A stretch of 64,000 nucleotides of DNA from Paenibacillus segetis (GCF_014639155.1 NZ_BMFT01000001.1:930001-994000); one strand, 5' to 3'. Shown: positions 1 through 9,401, counted from the stretch's first letter. A program made the numbers and translations. Notes: generated by a model from the letters alone, not told the origin.

Positions 1-3000
1 CCTTACCATTTTATCGCAGGTTCTGATTCACAAGCATCCAGTAAATCTGAGTTTGAACCTTGGGGTGATACATTCCGAAAGGCAATCGATTATATGGATG
101 CTCCAAAATTCTTGATCAGTGCCGGGGATTTAGTGGATAACGGTGATTTAGAGGAGCAATGGCAATGGATGCTTGGTGTTGCCCAAGATGAATTGCTCCA
201 GGTGCCTTATGTACCTGTTCTTGGTGGTCATGAAGTTATGGATTATGACGGAGACGAAACAACGCCAAATGATAATTTCTACAATCATTTTAATTTACCT
301 AAACAGCTTGTAGCTGATACGCATAAAGGTTCAGTATACTCTTTTGAATATGGCGATGCACTCTATCTTGTCTTCAATTCGCAGTACGCAGGAGAGCTTG
401 CGGAGAATGGAAAAGATGTGGAATTTGCGGATCAGCAATTCTGGGATCAGGTGGCCTGGATGAAGAATGCTGTTGCTAAAAGCGATAAAAAGTGGAAGTT
501 CGTTACATTCCATAAGAGTCCTTATGCTGCAGGTGATAACTCAGCACAATGGGAAGGTGATCGCATAGAGTTTTACAAAAAGAATCTGATCCCTGCCTTT
601 GACGAGATGGGCATTGATATGGTGTTTGAGGCTCATGATCATATGTATATGAGATCCTTTCAAATGTACAATGATGAGGTAATTCCGAAAGAAGAATTGC
701 AATTTGATGAAAATGGAAATGCAATTAATCCTAAAGGTACCGTGTATCTCATGTCCAATGCATTTGGTAATAAATTCTATTATAAGAACAATCAATATTA
801 TCTAGATGAAGAATGGGAACCACATGAGGTACTAGATAAAGCAGGGAATCCGATTCCATATGACGATTACTTTGCTGATATTGATGAACAGCCAGAGAAG
901 AAGATGTTCACGGATGTTTCTATCACAGATAAAGTACTTTCTTTTACAGCTTATACGGCGGCCGTAGCAGATGAAGGGAAATCAGGCACCGTAGGTAAAG
1001 GATTAATAGCTTACGATAATTATGGTATTAAGCGAACGGATACGAAGCCAGATTCGGTAGAAGCTGTGAAGGTTACGGTTAACGATAACAAAGCAGTCCT
1101 TTCATGGAAAACTCCTTCCGCAAGTAAAGAACCGGTAAGAGGGTTCCGAATTTATGAGAAGAACGACAAGGTAAAAACGCACTGGAGTACGTATGTACCC
1201 GTAGTAAAAGGACAAAGTGAATATACTTTTGCAGTAGACAATCTTAATCCAGCAAAGAATTATGATTTTATTGTCAAAGCTGTTGGCACGAGAATGAATT
1301 CAAATCCAGTCGAAGTTAGCACAACGGGGGGGCCTATCAAGTCTGAGCCGCCTTCAGCTCCTACTGATTTAAAAGGCACAGCTGCTTCGGCATTCCAGAC
1401 TAATCTGACTTGGACAGCTTCCGCGGGAACTAAAAGCTCTGAAGGTTACAATGTGTACCGTAACGGTAGCAAGATTGGGACTACGACGGAACTATCTTAC
1501 AAAGATACCGGACTAGAATCGAATAAGACATATACCTATGTGATTAAGGCTTACAACACGGTAGAAGTTGAATCTCTGGCTAGTAACTCGATAAGTGTGA
1601 CGACGAAGTCATCTCCAACTGGAGCAGGGGTTCATAAGGCATTTCCGCAGCACACCGCTTATGCTGCAGGTACGATTAAGCCAAATCACTTAACACAGGC
1701 CCAATTGGATGCCACGGTTGCAAGGTTGTATAACGAGTGGAAAAGTAAGTACCTGAAGCAAAATCCATATAACAGTGATCAATACTATGTATGGTACGCT
1801 GATGGGGATTGGTTCGAGGAGAATGAAATTACAGTCTCAGAAGCTCATGGGTATGGGATGTTAATTACCTCTCTGATGGCGGGACATGATCCTGATGCTA
1901 AGAAATATTTTGATGGGATGTATCGTTATTTCCGAGCACATCCAAGTGAAATCAATCCGGATCTCATGGCTTGGCAGCAAGCAGATACAGGAACAGAAAT
2001 TAAGGATATTAATGGTGTCGATTCGGCTACGGATGGCGATATGGACATTGCTTATGCCCTTCTGCTAGCTAATAGTCAATGGGGGAGTAATGGAGCTATT
2101 AACTATTTGGCGGAGGCCAAAAAAGTTATTCATGCCATCATGGAAAGTGAAGTCAATCATTCCGAATGGACCTTAAAAATGGCGGATTGGGTCACGGATG
2201 ATGATCCGAAATATGGAAATGCAACACGTCCGTCCGATTTTATGCTTCAGCATCTGAAAGATTTCCGAAATGTGTCGGGGGATAGCAATTGGGATCTTGT
2301 AATCGACAAGACGTATAACGTGATTCAAAGCTTATATAAAGATTACAGCTCAAAAGCAGGTCTTCTTCCTGATTTTGTATTTAAGGATACAACCGATGGA
2401 AAGTATAAACCAGTAAGTACGCAAGATTGGGAGCCAGACGGAATTTTTCTGGAATCAGAGCAGGATGGAGATTATAACTATAACTCTTCCCGTATTCCTT
2501 GGCGCATTGCTACAGATTATCTCTTAACAGGGGATGACCGGGCTAAAGCTCAATTGGGCGCGCTTAACCAATGGATTCGTACCAAGACGAATAACGATCC
2601 CGAGAAAATTCTTGCGGGTTATAAATTGGACGGATCCGCAGCACTGAACGATTACACTGATATTACGTTCTCTGCTCCAATGATGGTTAGTGCTATGATC
2701 GATTCATCAAATCAGGAATGGTTGAATACATTGTGGGATTATAATGCCGCGGGTTCAACCGAAGATGATTTATATTTTGGCAATAACTTGCGCTTACTCA
2801 GTATGATTGTGGTGTCAGGCAACTGGTGGACTCCAACGATAGTTGATACTGATTCGCCTATGGAACCAACAATCGACAAAGCAGAGGCCGTTTCCAGCTC
2901 AGCTATCGAGTTGAATTGGACACCTTCCAAAGATAATGTTGGGGTAGCAGGGTACAAGGTATACCGAAATGATCAAGAGATCAAGGTAACAACATCTACA

Positions 3001-3681
3001 AATTTCAGAGATAGTGGACTTAATTCGAGTACTTCCTATAAATATTATGTAGTGGCTTATGACGCTGCAGGTAATACTTCGAAAATAAGTAATGTGAGAC
3101 TTGTATCCACATTAGCTGCATCAAATGGCGGTAGTGACTTTAGTGATGTTGGCAGCCAATATTCCTGGGCAAAGGACGCTATTGAACAATTAACGGCCCA
3201 AGGAATTATTCAGGGAACATCCAAAACAACCTTTGATCCAGGCCAAAAGGTAACCAGAGGAGATTTTATACTAGGTTTGGTAACAGCACTGGGTTTAAAA
3301 GCAGATTCTACTGCTAACTTTGAAGATGTTGATCGGAACAGTGATTATTACGAGGCAATTGGCATAGCCAAGCAATTAGGGATTACCAGCGGAATAGATG
3401 GAAAGAAGTTTAATCCGCAAGGTGAGATCTCTAGGCAGGATATGATGGTATTGATTGCTAATGCATTACAGAAGGCAGGAAAAATAAGCGAACCTGGGAC
3501 CGCTTCTGAGCTTAATAAATTTAAAGATGGTTCCAAAGTAGCTGATTATGCAGTGAAGGCCGTAGCTACGCACATCAAAGAGGGAATTGTTCTTGGCGAT
3601 GGAAATTACATTCATCCAAAGGGAATGGCAACTCGAGCAGAAATGGCCGTAATGATCTTCAGAATATACAAGCTGAAATAA
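1..3681 (+). CDS. SLH-anchored metallophosphoesterase / GH8 glycosidase fusion, 5' end missing
   Basis: The reading frame is open from base 1, so the true start and signal peptide lie upstream; 1226 residues are visible. Order by base position: calcineurin/purple-acid-type metallophosphoesterase (about 1-1010; GDLVDNG near 124, GGHE at 223-234, HKSPY near 514, AHDH at 631-642), two fibronectin-III domains (about 1045-1330 and 1345-1605), a GH8 domain (about 1660-2830), a third FN3 (about 2855-3110) and three SLH repeats (3130-3678). GH8 landmarks are the SEAHGYGM segment, whose Glu codon at 1840 is the expected proton donor, and the ATDGDMD segment near 2029. GH8 enzymes cut beta-1,4-glucan, chitosan, xylan or related beta-glucans. 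SLH repeats tether proteins to secondary cell-wall polymer, so this is inferred to be a cell-surface enzyme. The substrate of either catalytic domain cannot be told. Confidence 0.88.
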   Translation, partial: PYHFIAGSDSQASSKSEFEPWGDTFRKAIDYMDAPKFLISAGDLVDNGDLEEQWQWMLGVAQDELLQVPYVPVLGGHEVMDYDGDETTPNDNFYNHFNLPKQLVADTHKGSVYSFEYGDALYLVFNSQYAGELAENGKDVEFADQQFWDQVAWMKNAVAKSDKKWKFVTFHKSPYAAGDNSAQWEGDRIEFYKKNLIPAFDEMGIDMVFEAHDHMYMRSFQMYNDEVIPKEELQFDENGNAINPKGTVYLMSNAFGNKFYYKNNQYYLDEEWEPHEVLDKAGNPIPYDDYFADIDEQPEKKMFTDVSITDKVLSFTAYTAAVADEGKSGTVGKGLIAYDNYGIKRTDTKPDSVEAVKVTVNDNKAVLSWKTPSASKEPVRGFRIYEKNDKVKTHWSTYVPVVKGQSEYTFAVDNLNPAKNYDFIVKAVGTRMNSNPVEVSTTGGPIKSEPPSAPTDLKGTAASAFQTNLTWTASAGTKSSEGYNVYRNGSKIGTTTELSYKDTGLESNKTYTYVIKAYNTVEVESLASNSISVTTKSSPTGAGVHKAFPQHTAYAAGTIKPNHLTQAQLDATVARLYNEWKSKYLKQNPYNSDQYYVWYADGDWFEENEITVSEAHGYGMLITSLMAGHDPDAKKYFDGMYRYFRAHPSEINPDLMAWQQADTGTEIKDINGVDSATDGDMDIAYALLLANSQWGSNGAINYLAEAKKVIHAIMESEVNHSEWTLKMADWVTDDDPKYGNATRPSDFMLQHLKDFRNVSGDSNWDLVIDKTYNVIQSLYKDYSSKAGLLPDFVFKDTTDGKYKPVSTQDWEPDGIFLESEQDGDYNYNSSRIPWRIATDYLLTGDDRAKAQLGALNQWIRTKTNNDPEKILAGYKLDGSAALNDYTDITFSAPMMVSAMIDSSNQEWLNTLWDYNAAGSTEDDLYFGNNLRLLSMIVVSGNWWTPTIVDTDSPMEPTIDKAEAVSSSAIELNWTPSKDNVGVAGYKVYRNDQEIKVTTSTNFRDSGLNSSTSYKYYVVAYDAAGNTSKISNVRLVSTLAASNGGSDFSDVGSQYSWAKDAIEQLTAQGIIQGTSKTTFDPGQKVTRGDFILGLVTALGLKADSTANFEDVDRNSDYYEAIGIAKQLGITSGIDGKKFNPQGEISRQDMMVLIANALQKAGKISEPGTASELNKFKDGSKVADYAVKAVATHIKEGIVLGDGNYIHPKGMATRAEMAVMIFRIYKLK

Positions 3682-3731
3682 CCAAGTAATTGTGAACTAT
3701 GAGAGCAAATGTCTGAATTGTTCTAACAAAG

Positions 3732-3780
3732 GAGGTCTAGAGCCCGTTCATGTTGTGAGCGGAGCTTTAGACCTTTCTTT
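3732..3780 (+). terminator. Probable intrinsic terminator after the GH8 fusion gene
   Basis: An imperfect stem (GGTCTAGAGC... pairing with ...GCTTTAGACC) is followed by a short T-rich run, about 50 bases after the stop codon. Confidence 0.6.
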
Positions 3781-3870
3781 TGAGATGCCAAAGTACTTTT
3801 TAGCACTATATCAAATTCATATTATATTTTGCAGGTAGCTTTCCGAAATAAATAGAGAGGGGGAGAGAAA

Positions 3871-4983
3871 TTGAAGATTAGAAATAACAAAATGATACAT
3901 TTTCTATTAGTTATGGTACTAGTATTTATGACGGTATTGCCAACTAATGCGATGGCAGATAATGAGAAATTAACAGCCATTGGCTGGGAGAATTCCACAT
4001 CGATTAAGCTAAATGTATCTGAAAGTAAGCAACTTCGCGTGATGGCTGTATACGATAATCAGACCGATAAACCTGTGGAGATCACAAGCAAAGCAGTATG
4101 GACTTCGAGTAACGAGAAGGTTGCATCGATAAAGAACGGAAAAGTTACCGCGAAGAAATCAGGTGACGCAATCATTACAGCCAAGTATGGTGATTTCCAA
4201 ATAGAGGCACAGATTAAGGTGGACTCTAAGATACTAAATCTTAAGCTCTCAACGAAATCATTCCGTCTTAGCAAAGGTGGCGAGAGCGTTCTACCTACAG
4301 TAAAAGCTGTTCGTGAGGATGGTACAGAACAAGATGTAACTGCATTTATTCAATGGACCCTAAGTAGCCCGGTTGCAGAAATAAGTAACGGCAAAATTAA
4401 AGGAGTGACAGCGGGGAGAGCTACGCTAAAGGGTACGTATCTGACTAAATCGATTACGATCCCGGTTGCTGTAACTGCGGATATTGTAAAGATAGAGGCT
4501 AACCTTAAATCACTCCAACTGAATATAAAGAAGGTAAAATCCCTTCAAGTGACTGGGACCTATGAGGGTGGGAAAACGGTTAATCTTAGCAGTGATATGA
4601 AATGGGAATCTTCAAATAGCAGTATTGCAAAAGTAACAGGGTCCAAAGTACAGGCTGTTGCAGAGGGATCTACTACACTGACTGGTACATATCAAGGTCA
4701 AACAGTTACGATAGAAGTTAAAGTTGTACCTGTACTCACTAAACTGATTCCAAGCGAGAAGAAACTCATGTTAGCCCCAGGGGGGAATGCATCAGTTAAC
4801 CTTACTGCATGGTATGATACAGGCAAATCCATATCTGTTACGAATCAAGTCGTGTGGACAAGCTCAAAACCATCCGTTGCTACCGTTGTTAACGGTAAGA
4901 TACAAGCGGTTAGCAAAGGAACGGCCAGTATTAAAGCTAAATTTGCTACAAAAACAGTTACGATATCCGTCACCGTTAAATAG
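3871..4983 (+). CDS. Secreted bacterial Ig-like (BIG2) repeat protein
   Basis: A 370-residue protein starting at TTG behind a strong GAGAGGGGGAG ribosome binding site. Residues 1-30 form a signal peptide (basic start, hydrophobic core, AMA-D cleavage region). The rest is four tandem BIG2 domains of about 85 residues, recognisable from repeated 'W(T/E)SS...VA.V..GK..A...G.A.I.A.Y' patterns. BIG2 domains are adhesion or structural modules found on bacterial surface proteins. There is no SLH, LPXTG or membrane anchor here, so the protein is either released or held non-covalently. It stands alone between two terminators. No enzymatic function is suggested. Confidence 0.85.
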   Translation: MKIRNNKMIHFLLVMVLVFMTVLPTNAMADNEKLTAIGWENSTSIKLNVSESKQLRVMAVYDNQTDKPVEITSKAVWTSSNEKVASIKNGKVTAKKSGDAIITAKYGDFQIEAQIKVDSKILNLKLSTKSFRLSKGGESVLPTVKAVREDGTEQDVTAFIQWTLSSPVAEISNGKIKGVTAGRATLKGTYLTKSITIPVAVTADIVKIEANLKSLQLNIKKVKSLQVTGTYEGGKTVNLSSDMKWESSNSSIAKVTGSKVQAVAEGSTTLTGTYQGQTVTIEVKVVPVLTKLIPSEKKLMLAPGGNASVNLTAWYDTGKSISVTNQVVWTSSKPSVATVVNGKIQAVSKGTASIKAKFATKTVTISVTVK

Positions 4984-4991
4984 TAGATATG

Positions 4992-5022
4992 GCCAACCTG
5001 AGTTGATAGGTTGGCTTTTTTT
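4992..5022 (+). terminator. Intrinsic terminator after the BIG2 gene
   Basis: Perfect 8-bp stem GCCAACCT/AGGTTGGC with an 8-base loop and a run of seven T. It lies just before the 3' end of the convergent kinase gene. Confidence 0.9.
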
Positions 5023-5031
5023 ATCGTGTAT

Positions 5032-6141
5032 CTATTCAGCTATAGCTGGAAAGGAAGTCTCGAATTCTGTCTTTTTCCGTGAACTTTTGGCTGTAATACT
5101 CCCTTTATGAAGCTCCGTAATGCTCTTGGCAATGGCCAGGCCGAGTCCTGTACCGCCAGTTTCCCGTGAACGTGATGGGTCCACCCGGTAAAAACGTTTG
5201 AATAGATGAGGGATGTTTTCAGCCGGTATGGGGGGACCATAGTTTGTGCAAGTGGCAACTACTCTATCGTCTTTCCTATATACGGAAATGTCTAGAATCT
5301 TACCTTCCTTGCCGTACCTAACGGCATTGGTGAACAAGTTCTCATATAACCGAACCAGCTCGTCCGCATCCCCTTGTACTAACAAAGACCCCTCGTTAAT
5401 ATGGATTCGATACGACATATCGGCTTGCTCCAGAACGGGGACAAACTCCTCTGCGAGTTGTTCGAGTAGTTTTCCCAGATCAACTGGCTGAAGATCAAGT
5501 GGTAATTCGCTACCGGATACCCTTGTATACTCGAATAGATCATCAATTAGTTTTTTTAGTGTCAGCGATTTTTCATAAGCAATATTCACATAATAACGTA
5601 GCTCGATCTCGTTATCATAGCGGTCTTGCTCTATATACTCAAGAAATCCAAGCACAGACGTAAGCGGCGTTCGGAGGTCGTGGGAAACTCCGGTGATAAG
5701 CTCGTTTTTTGCTTTAGCTGCCGCCCGTTCCTCCTGTAATGCTGACTCTAGCTTGTCGGCCATTGCATTTATATTTACTGCCAATGTCCCCAGTTCATCT
5801 GTACGCGAAACGGGGATATGATAGGATAGATTCCCGTCTGATATCGTCTGCACACCAGTAGAGATGCTATGCAGATCACTCATGGTATCACGGGATATGA
5901 TCAGAGTGAAGAGAATAAATAAAGGCACGCCAACAATGATCATGATTGGAGTCGAGCCGATATTGTTGATGACCCAGCGGATTAACGTCACTCCCCAAAA
6001 AGACTGCGAAGGATTGAGCCATAGGAGCATCGATGTGAAATAATAGCCGATCATAAGAACTAGGGCGGTGAACCCTAGGCTTGCGAGACTGAACCATGCC
6101 ATTTTCCAAGATAGTGTATTGAAACGTCTGTTATTCAACAT
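5032..6141 (-). CDS. Membrane sensor histidine kinase (VanS-like class)
   Basis: A 369-residue two-component sensor. Two membrane segments (about residues 17-41 and 63-82) flank a short extracytoplasmic loop of roughly 20 residues. Then come HAMP (about 83-137), a HisKA dimerisation box with phospho-acceptor His154 in GVSHDLRTPLTS, and a HATPase domain with N, G1 (ETGGTGLGL) and G2 motifs. The very short loop suggests sensing within or at the membrane. It is the third gene of a minus-strand unit after the acyltransferase and its response regulator (9-base gap), so the pair surely works together. Sequence style resembles VanS-type kinases, but no vancomycin-resistance ligase genes are nearby, so resistance is not inferred. 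Confidence 0.9.
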   Translation of the reverse strand: MLNNRRFNTLSWKMAWFSLASLGFTALVLMIGYYFTSMLLWLNPSQSFWGVTLIRWVINNIGSTPIMIIVGVPLFILFTLIISRDTMSDLHSISTGVQTISDGNLSYHIPVSRTDELGTLAVNINAMADKLESALQEERAAAKAKNELITGVSHDLRTPLTSVLGFLEYIEQDRYDNEIELRYYVNIAYEKSLTLKKLIDDLFEYTRVSGSELPLDLQPVDLGKLLEQLAEEFVPVLEQADMSYRIHINEGSLLVQGDADELVRLYENLFTNAVRYGKEGKILDISVYRKDDRVVATCTNYGPPIPAENIPHLFKRFYRVDPSRSRETGGTGLGLAIAKSITELHKGSITAKSSRKKTEFETSFPAIAE

Positions 6142-6150
6142 GGCTTCTCT

Positions 6151-6852
6151 TTATCCCTCTTTATCAATTTTGTACCCGACTCCCCAGACTGTCTTCAAAT
6201 ACCTCGGTTTTCTTGGGTTAGCTTCGATTTTTTCGCGAATCTTACGTATGTGAACCATAAGTGTGTTGTTACTCTCGAGAAATTGTTCTTTCCAAACCTT
6301 GGCATAGATCTGCTCCATACTTATCACTTGACCCGCATTTCGGGCAAGAAACTCCAAAATAGCAAATTCTCTAGGAGTTAATTTAACCTGCTGTCCATCC
6401 ACGCTAACCTCATGTGTTGCGGAATTGATTAACAGTCCATCAATCAGGATTTCATCCTGTTTTGCAGCTAGATCTCCCATATAATTTCGTGTTCTGCGAA
6501 GTTGTGATTTAATTCGCGCTACAAGCTCCAGGGGACTAAAAGGCTTGGTCACATAATCGTCAGCTCCTACACTAAGTCCAGTGATTTTATCAAGTTCTTG
6601 TCCTTTGGCTGATAGCATAATAATTGGGAATTTTTGAGTTTCTCTAATCTTGATGCAGGCTTCTATGCCATCCATATTGGGCATCATAATATCAAGTACC
6701 ATGAGATCGATGGTTTCTTTGCTAACAATTTCAAGCGCTTCAAGTCCATCACGGGCAGTTAACAGTCGATAACCTTCGTTCTCAAGATAGATTTGCATCA
6801 GTTTAACAATTTCGGCTTCATCGTCTACTAGGAGCAGCGTACCGTTGTCCAT
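6151..6852 (-). CDS. OmpR/PhoB-family response regulator
   Basis: A 233-residue regulator. The N-terminal receiver has acidic pocket D10/D11, phospho-acceptor Asp54 in VLDIMMP and the conserved Lys in VTKPFSP. The C-terminal winged helix covers about residues 130-230 and ends in the usual VWGVGYK-type wing. It lies three bases after the acyltransferase gene and just before its kinase, so it is inferred to be regulated by that kinase and possibly to control its own operon. Confidence 0.92.
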   Translation of the reverse strand: MDNGTLLLVDDEAEIVKLMQIYLENEGYRLLTARDGLEALEIVSKETIDLMVLDIMMPNMDGIEACIKIRETQKFPIIMLSAKGQELDKITGLSVGADDYVTKPFSPLELVARIKSQLRRTRNYMGDLAAKQDEILIDGLLINSATHEVSVDGQQVKLTPREFAILEFLARNAGQVISMEQIYAKVWKEQFLESNNTLMVHIRKIREKIEANPRKPRYLKTVWGVGYKIDKEG

Positions 6853-6855
6853 TCA

Positions 6856-8043
6856 TTAAATTTCCTTTCTTGCTATATAAGCTGAGCTGTTATTTGTGAT
6901 TAGCTTCTTTTTTAGTTTTGGTAAATTTCCGAAAATCATCCATGCATAAGGCAAATAGCGTGCTGCTAACCCGACCACAATCCAGGAACAGCCTAATGCC
7001 ACGATGAATCCGCCGATATACCATAGGTGCAGAACCCAAGCAGTGCTTATCGCCGGAGATAACTGCCGGTATAGTAGTAGAAAAAAAGGATGAATCAGAT
7101 ATACACCAAACGAGAGTGAGCCGAGTCGATTTAACGGGCGGCATAACAGTGATAACTTGTTCTTACGAAGTAACATACTAGCAGCATGCATGAGGACGGG
7201 AAGACTTGTGAACGCAAAAATACTGTAGAGCAGGTCATATGCGAGCGAATTAAAGGAATGTCCATAGAGCCGACTTTGGTACCACAAAATGGAGTGAGAA
7301 ACTCCTGAACATAGCCACACTGCCCATATTCCTCGTAATAGCATTCCAACGCCTGTTTCTCTCACGCCATTTTTCGAAATCATGTTATTGAACTTCTCTT
7401 TGATCATTGGATAGTACATGCCTAACCATGCGCCTAACATGTAATAAGAGAAATAAGTGAAGCACCAGCTACCTCTACTTGTTACATGGAACTGATATTT
7501 GTTGCCCAGTATAAATAACCATTGGATGACGATCCCTGCTACAATGGCCCATTTTCTTGATTTTGGGTAACGCTTGAACAATAGCAATAGGAAAGGAAAC
7601 AGCAGATAGAACTGCACATTGATGAACACAAAATAGAGATGGGTATATGCCTTTCCTGTGAGTAGTTTATTTATAAAGTTTGAGATCATCTCAGCATTAA
7701 GCGTAGAACCCGCTATCACTTGAGTGAGCGAAAAATAAAACAATGAGAATAGGAAGTAGGGGAGCAGAATGTACAGCAATCTTTTTTTATAAAATCCTAC
7801 GATTAGCTCTCTATTTAATGGCCGGTCACTATAGTTGTAGAAGAGAACAAAAGCGCTCATCGCGATAAAAGTTGGGGTCCCGAATTTCATAAAGATATTA
7901 AAGAAATTATAAAGAATAAAATAACCAGAGCCTGTTAATTGTACTGTTGCATACGAAGTAGCATGAACTGTAATTACCCCTAGAATACAAATAGCTCTGA
8001 CGATATTGAGCTCAGGAACTCTTTCCTTTTTGATCGTAGTCAT
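6856..8043 (-). CDS. Acyltransferase family 3 integral membrane protein
   Basis: A 395-residue multi-pass membrane protein, about ten hydrophobic segments, with the family's N-terminal pattern: 'ELNIVRAICILGVITVHA' holding the conserved Arg and the catalytic-type His of the first helices. Family members transfer acyl groups (often acetyl or succinyl) to cell-surface glycans, peptidoglycan or lipids; the membrane half of VanT-type proteins belongs to the same superfamily. It is the first gene of a minus-strand operon with a response regulator and kinase, suggesting a wall modification controlled by that sensor (inference). The acceptor is unknown. Confidence 0.85.
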   Translation of the reverse strand: MTTIKKERVPELNIVRAICILGVITVHATSYATVQLTGSGYFILYNFFNIFMKFGTPTFIAMSAFVLFYNYSDRPLNRELIVGFYKKRLLYILLPYFLFSLFYFSLTQVIAGSTLNAEMISNFINKLLTGKAYTHLYFVFINVQFYLLFPFLLLLFKRYPKSRKWAIVAGIVIQWLFILGNKYQFHVTSRGSWCFTYFSYYMLGAWLGMYYPMIKEKFNNMISKNGVRETGVGMLLRGIWAVWLCSGVSHSILWYQSRLYGHSFNSLAYDLLYSIFAFTSLPVLMHAASMLLRKNKLSLLCRPLNRLGSLSFGVYLIHPFFLLLYRQLSPAISTAWVLHLWYIGGFIVALGCSWIVVGLAARYLPYAWMIFGNLPKLKKKLITNNSSAYIARKEI

Positions 8044-8299
8044 GTTTGCTTTCTTCCTTTCAAATCAGGTATATCTCTATTTAAAAGGAAAATTATTAAC
8101 AATAATGATCTATATAAGTGAAGGAAAGCTTATCTTTTTCTTAAGAAATATTAAGAATTAAATTCATATCATATAAATTGTCACGGGTAGTATCGATTGA
8201 AGACGATAAGTTATATTTTTAGCTGGACTGGTTTGTAGAAAGAGGTTAAAATTACAGTGGACAAAATGGTCTTCATTTTAAGGGCAAGGGGGAGCCGGA
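8044..8299. promoter_or_regulatory. Divergent intergenic region between acyltransferase operon and LacI-type gene
   Basis: 256 AT-rich bases between divergent genes; promoters for both must lie here. I see no clear long palindrome or transcription-factor box. A GGGGGAG ribosome binding site for the LacI-type gene sits at its right end. Confidence 0.4.
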
Positions 8300-9322
8300 T
8301 TGATAACTATATATGATATTGCTAAAAAAACCGGTTACTCACCTACAACTGTGTCCAAGGCGTTCAATAACTATTCCGATGTACGTGAGAAGACCCGCCA
8401 AGAGATATTCAGAACAGCCAGAGAAATGGGATATGTACCCAATGCTCATGCGCGTACGCTAACCACTAAGAAATCGTGGACCATCGGTGTGTTGTTCATT
8501 GAGAGTACGGGAGTCGGAATCAGACACCCTTTTTTCAGTGCCGTCATTGAGAGCTTCAAACAGGTTGCTGTTGCCAAAGGTTATGCTTTGATGTTTATCT
8601 CCAAGGATGTAGCGGGTAAACAGAGCGGATATTTGGAAAATTGCAAAATCCGTGGTGTTGATGGTGTCGTAGTCTTTTTATCGGATTATGGAGATCCTTA
8701 CTTCCAGGAACTTCTGGACAGTGATATTCCTACCGTCATTTTGGACTATGAGACAACCCAATCGCATACGGTGTGTTCTGACAACACAGCAGGTGCACTC
8801 TTGGCGATAGAATATCTGGAATCCCTCGGTCACAGTAAGATTGCTCACATTTCTGGAGGTATGAACACGTATCCAGGAATGATGCGTCAACTGGGGTATG
8901 AGGCAGCAATGAAGCAACGAGGACTTGAAATAAGGGACTCTTATGTCGTTGAAGGTGCATATTACTCTCTTGAGAGTGGCTATGGAGCAATGATGGAGCT
9001 GCTTCAATTGCCGGAACGGCCGACAGCAATATTTGCGTCAGGTGACTTGCTAGCATTAGGTGCTATTATGGCAGCTAAAGACAGTGGACTTTCCGTTCCA
9101 AATGATATCTCTGTCTTAGGATTTGATGATATCGACCTCGCAAAGTATGTTACACCCGCTTTAACGACAATACGGCAGGACACGGCTTTATTAGGAAGTC
9201 GTGCAGCAGACATTCTCTTTGCCACCATCGATAGAGATCGAGATGACATTGAAGCATTGGTGCTCCCTGTAGAAGTAGTTGAAAGGGATTCCTGTGCGCC
9301 TCCGGCGAGAGGGATATCATGA
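8300..9322 (+). CDS. LacI/GalR-family transcriptional regulator
   Basis: A 340-residue regulator starting at TTG with AAGGGGGAG upstream. The N-terminal LacI helix-turn-helix (ITIYDIAKKTGYSPTTVSKAFN) and hinge helix (about residues 45-58) are followed by a periplasmic-binding-protein-like ligand domain. Members normally repress sugar genes until an inducer sugar binds. The next gene is a GH30 glucosidase, and the gap between them holds a 34-bp perfect palindrome with the CpG-centred symmetry typical of LacI operators. This protein is therefore the best candidate to bind there (inference). The effector is probably a gluco-oligosaccharide. Confidence 0.93.
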   Translation: MITIYDIAKKTGYSPTTVSKAFNNYSDVREKTRQEIFRTAREMGYVPNAHARTLTTKKSWTIGVLFIESTGVGIRHPFFSAVIESFKQVAVAKGYALMFISKDVAGKQSGYLENCKIRGVDGVVVFLSDYGDPYFQELLDSDIPTVILDYETTQSHTVCSDNTAGALLAIEYLESLGHSKIAHISGGMNTYPGMMRQLGYEAAMKQRGLEIRDSYVVEGAYYSLESGYGAMMELLQLPERPTAIFASGDLLALGAIMAAKDSGLSVPNDISVLGFDDIDLAKYVTPALTTIRQDTALLGSRAADILFATIDRDRDDIEALVLPVEVVERDSCAPPARGIS

Positions 9323-9367
9323 ATATTCCTCATTTTTTGAACAATGCGCTTAGTTTGTAGTTTTTTT

Positions 9368-9401
9368 TTGAAACAATCGAAACCGGTTTCGATTGTTTCA
9401 A
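9368..9401. promoter_or_regulatory. 34-bp perfect palindrome, likely LacI-type operator
   Basis: The left arm (9368-9384) is the exact reverse complement of the right arm (9385-9401), centred on CCGG within CGAAACCGGTTTCG. The inner 14-20 bp match the general form of LacI/GalR operators. It lies between the LacI-type gene and the GH30 gene, 97 bases before the GH30 start. There is a T run before it and none after it, which argues against a plus-strand terminator. Confidence 0.8.

Noticed and set aside
5032-8043. Vancomycin-resistance (van) cluster
   Set aside because: Regulator, kinase and acyltransferase look van-like, but no D-Ala-D-X ligase, dehydrogenase, racemase domain or dipeptidase is present.
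9361-9401. The 34-bp palindrome read as an intrinsic terminator for the LacI-type gene
   Set aside because: The T run precedes the stem on the plus strand and none follows it; CpG-centred symmetry fits an operator better.
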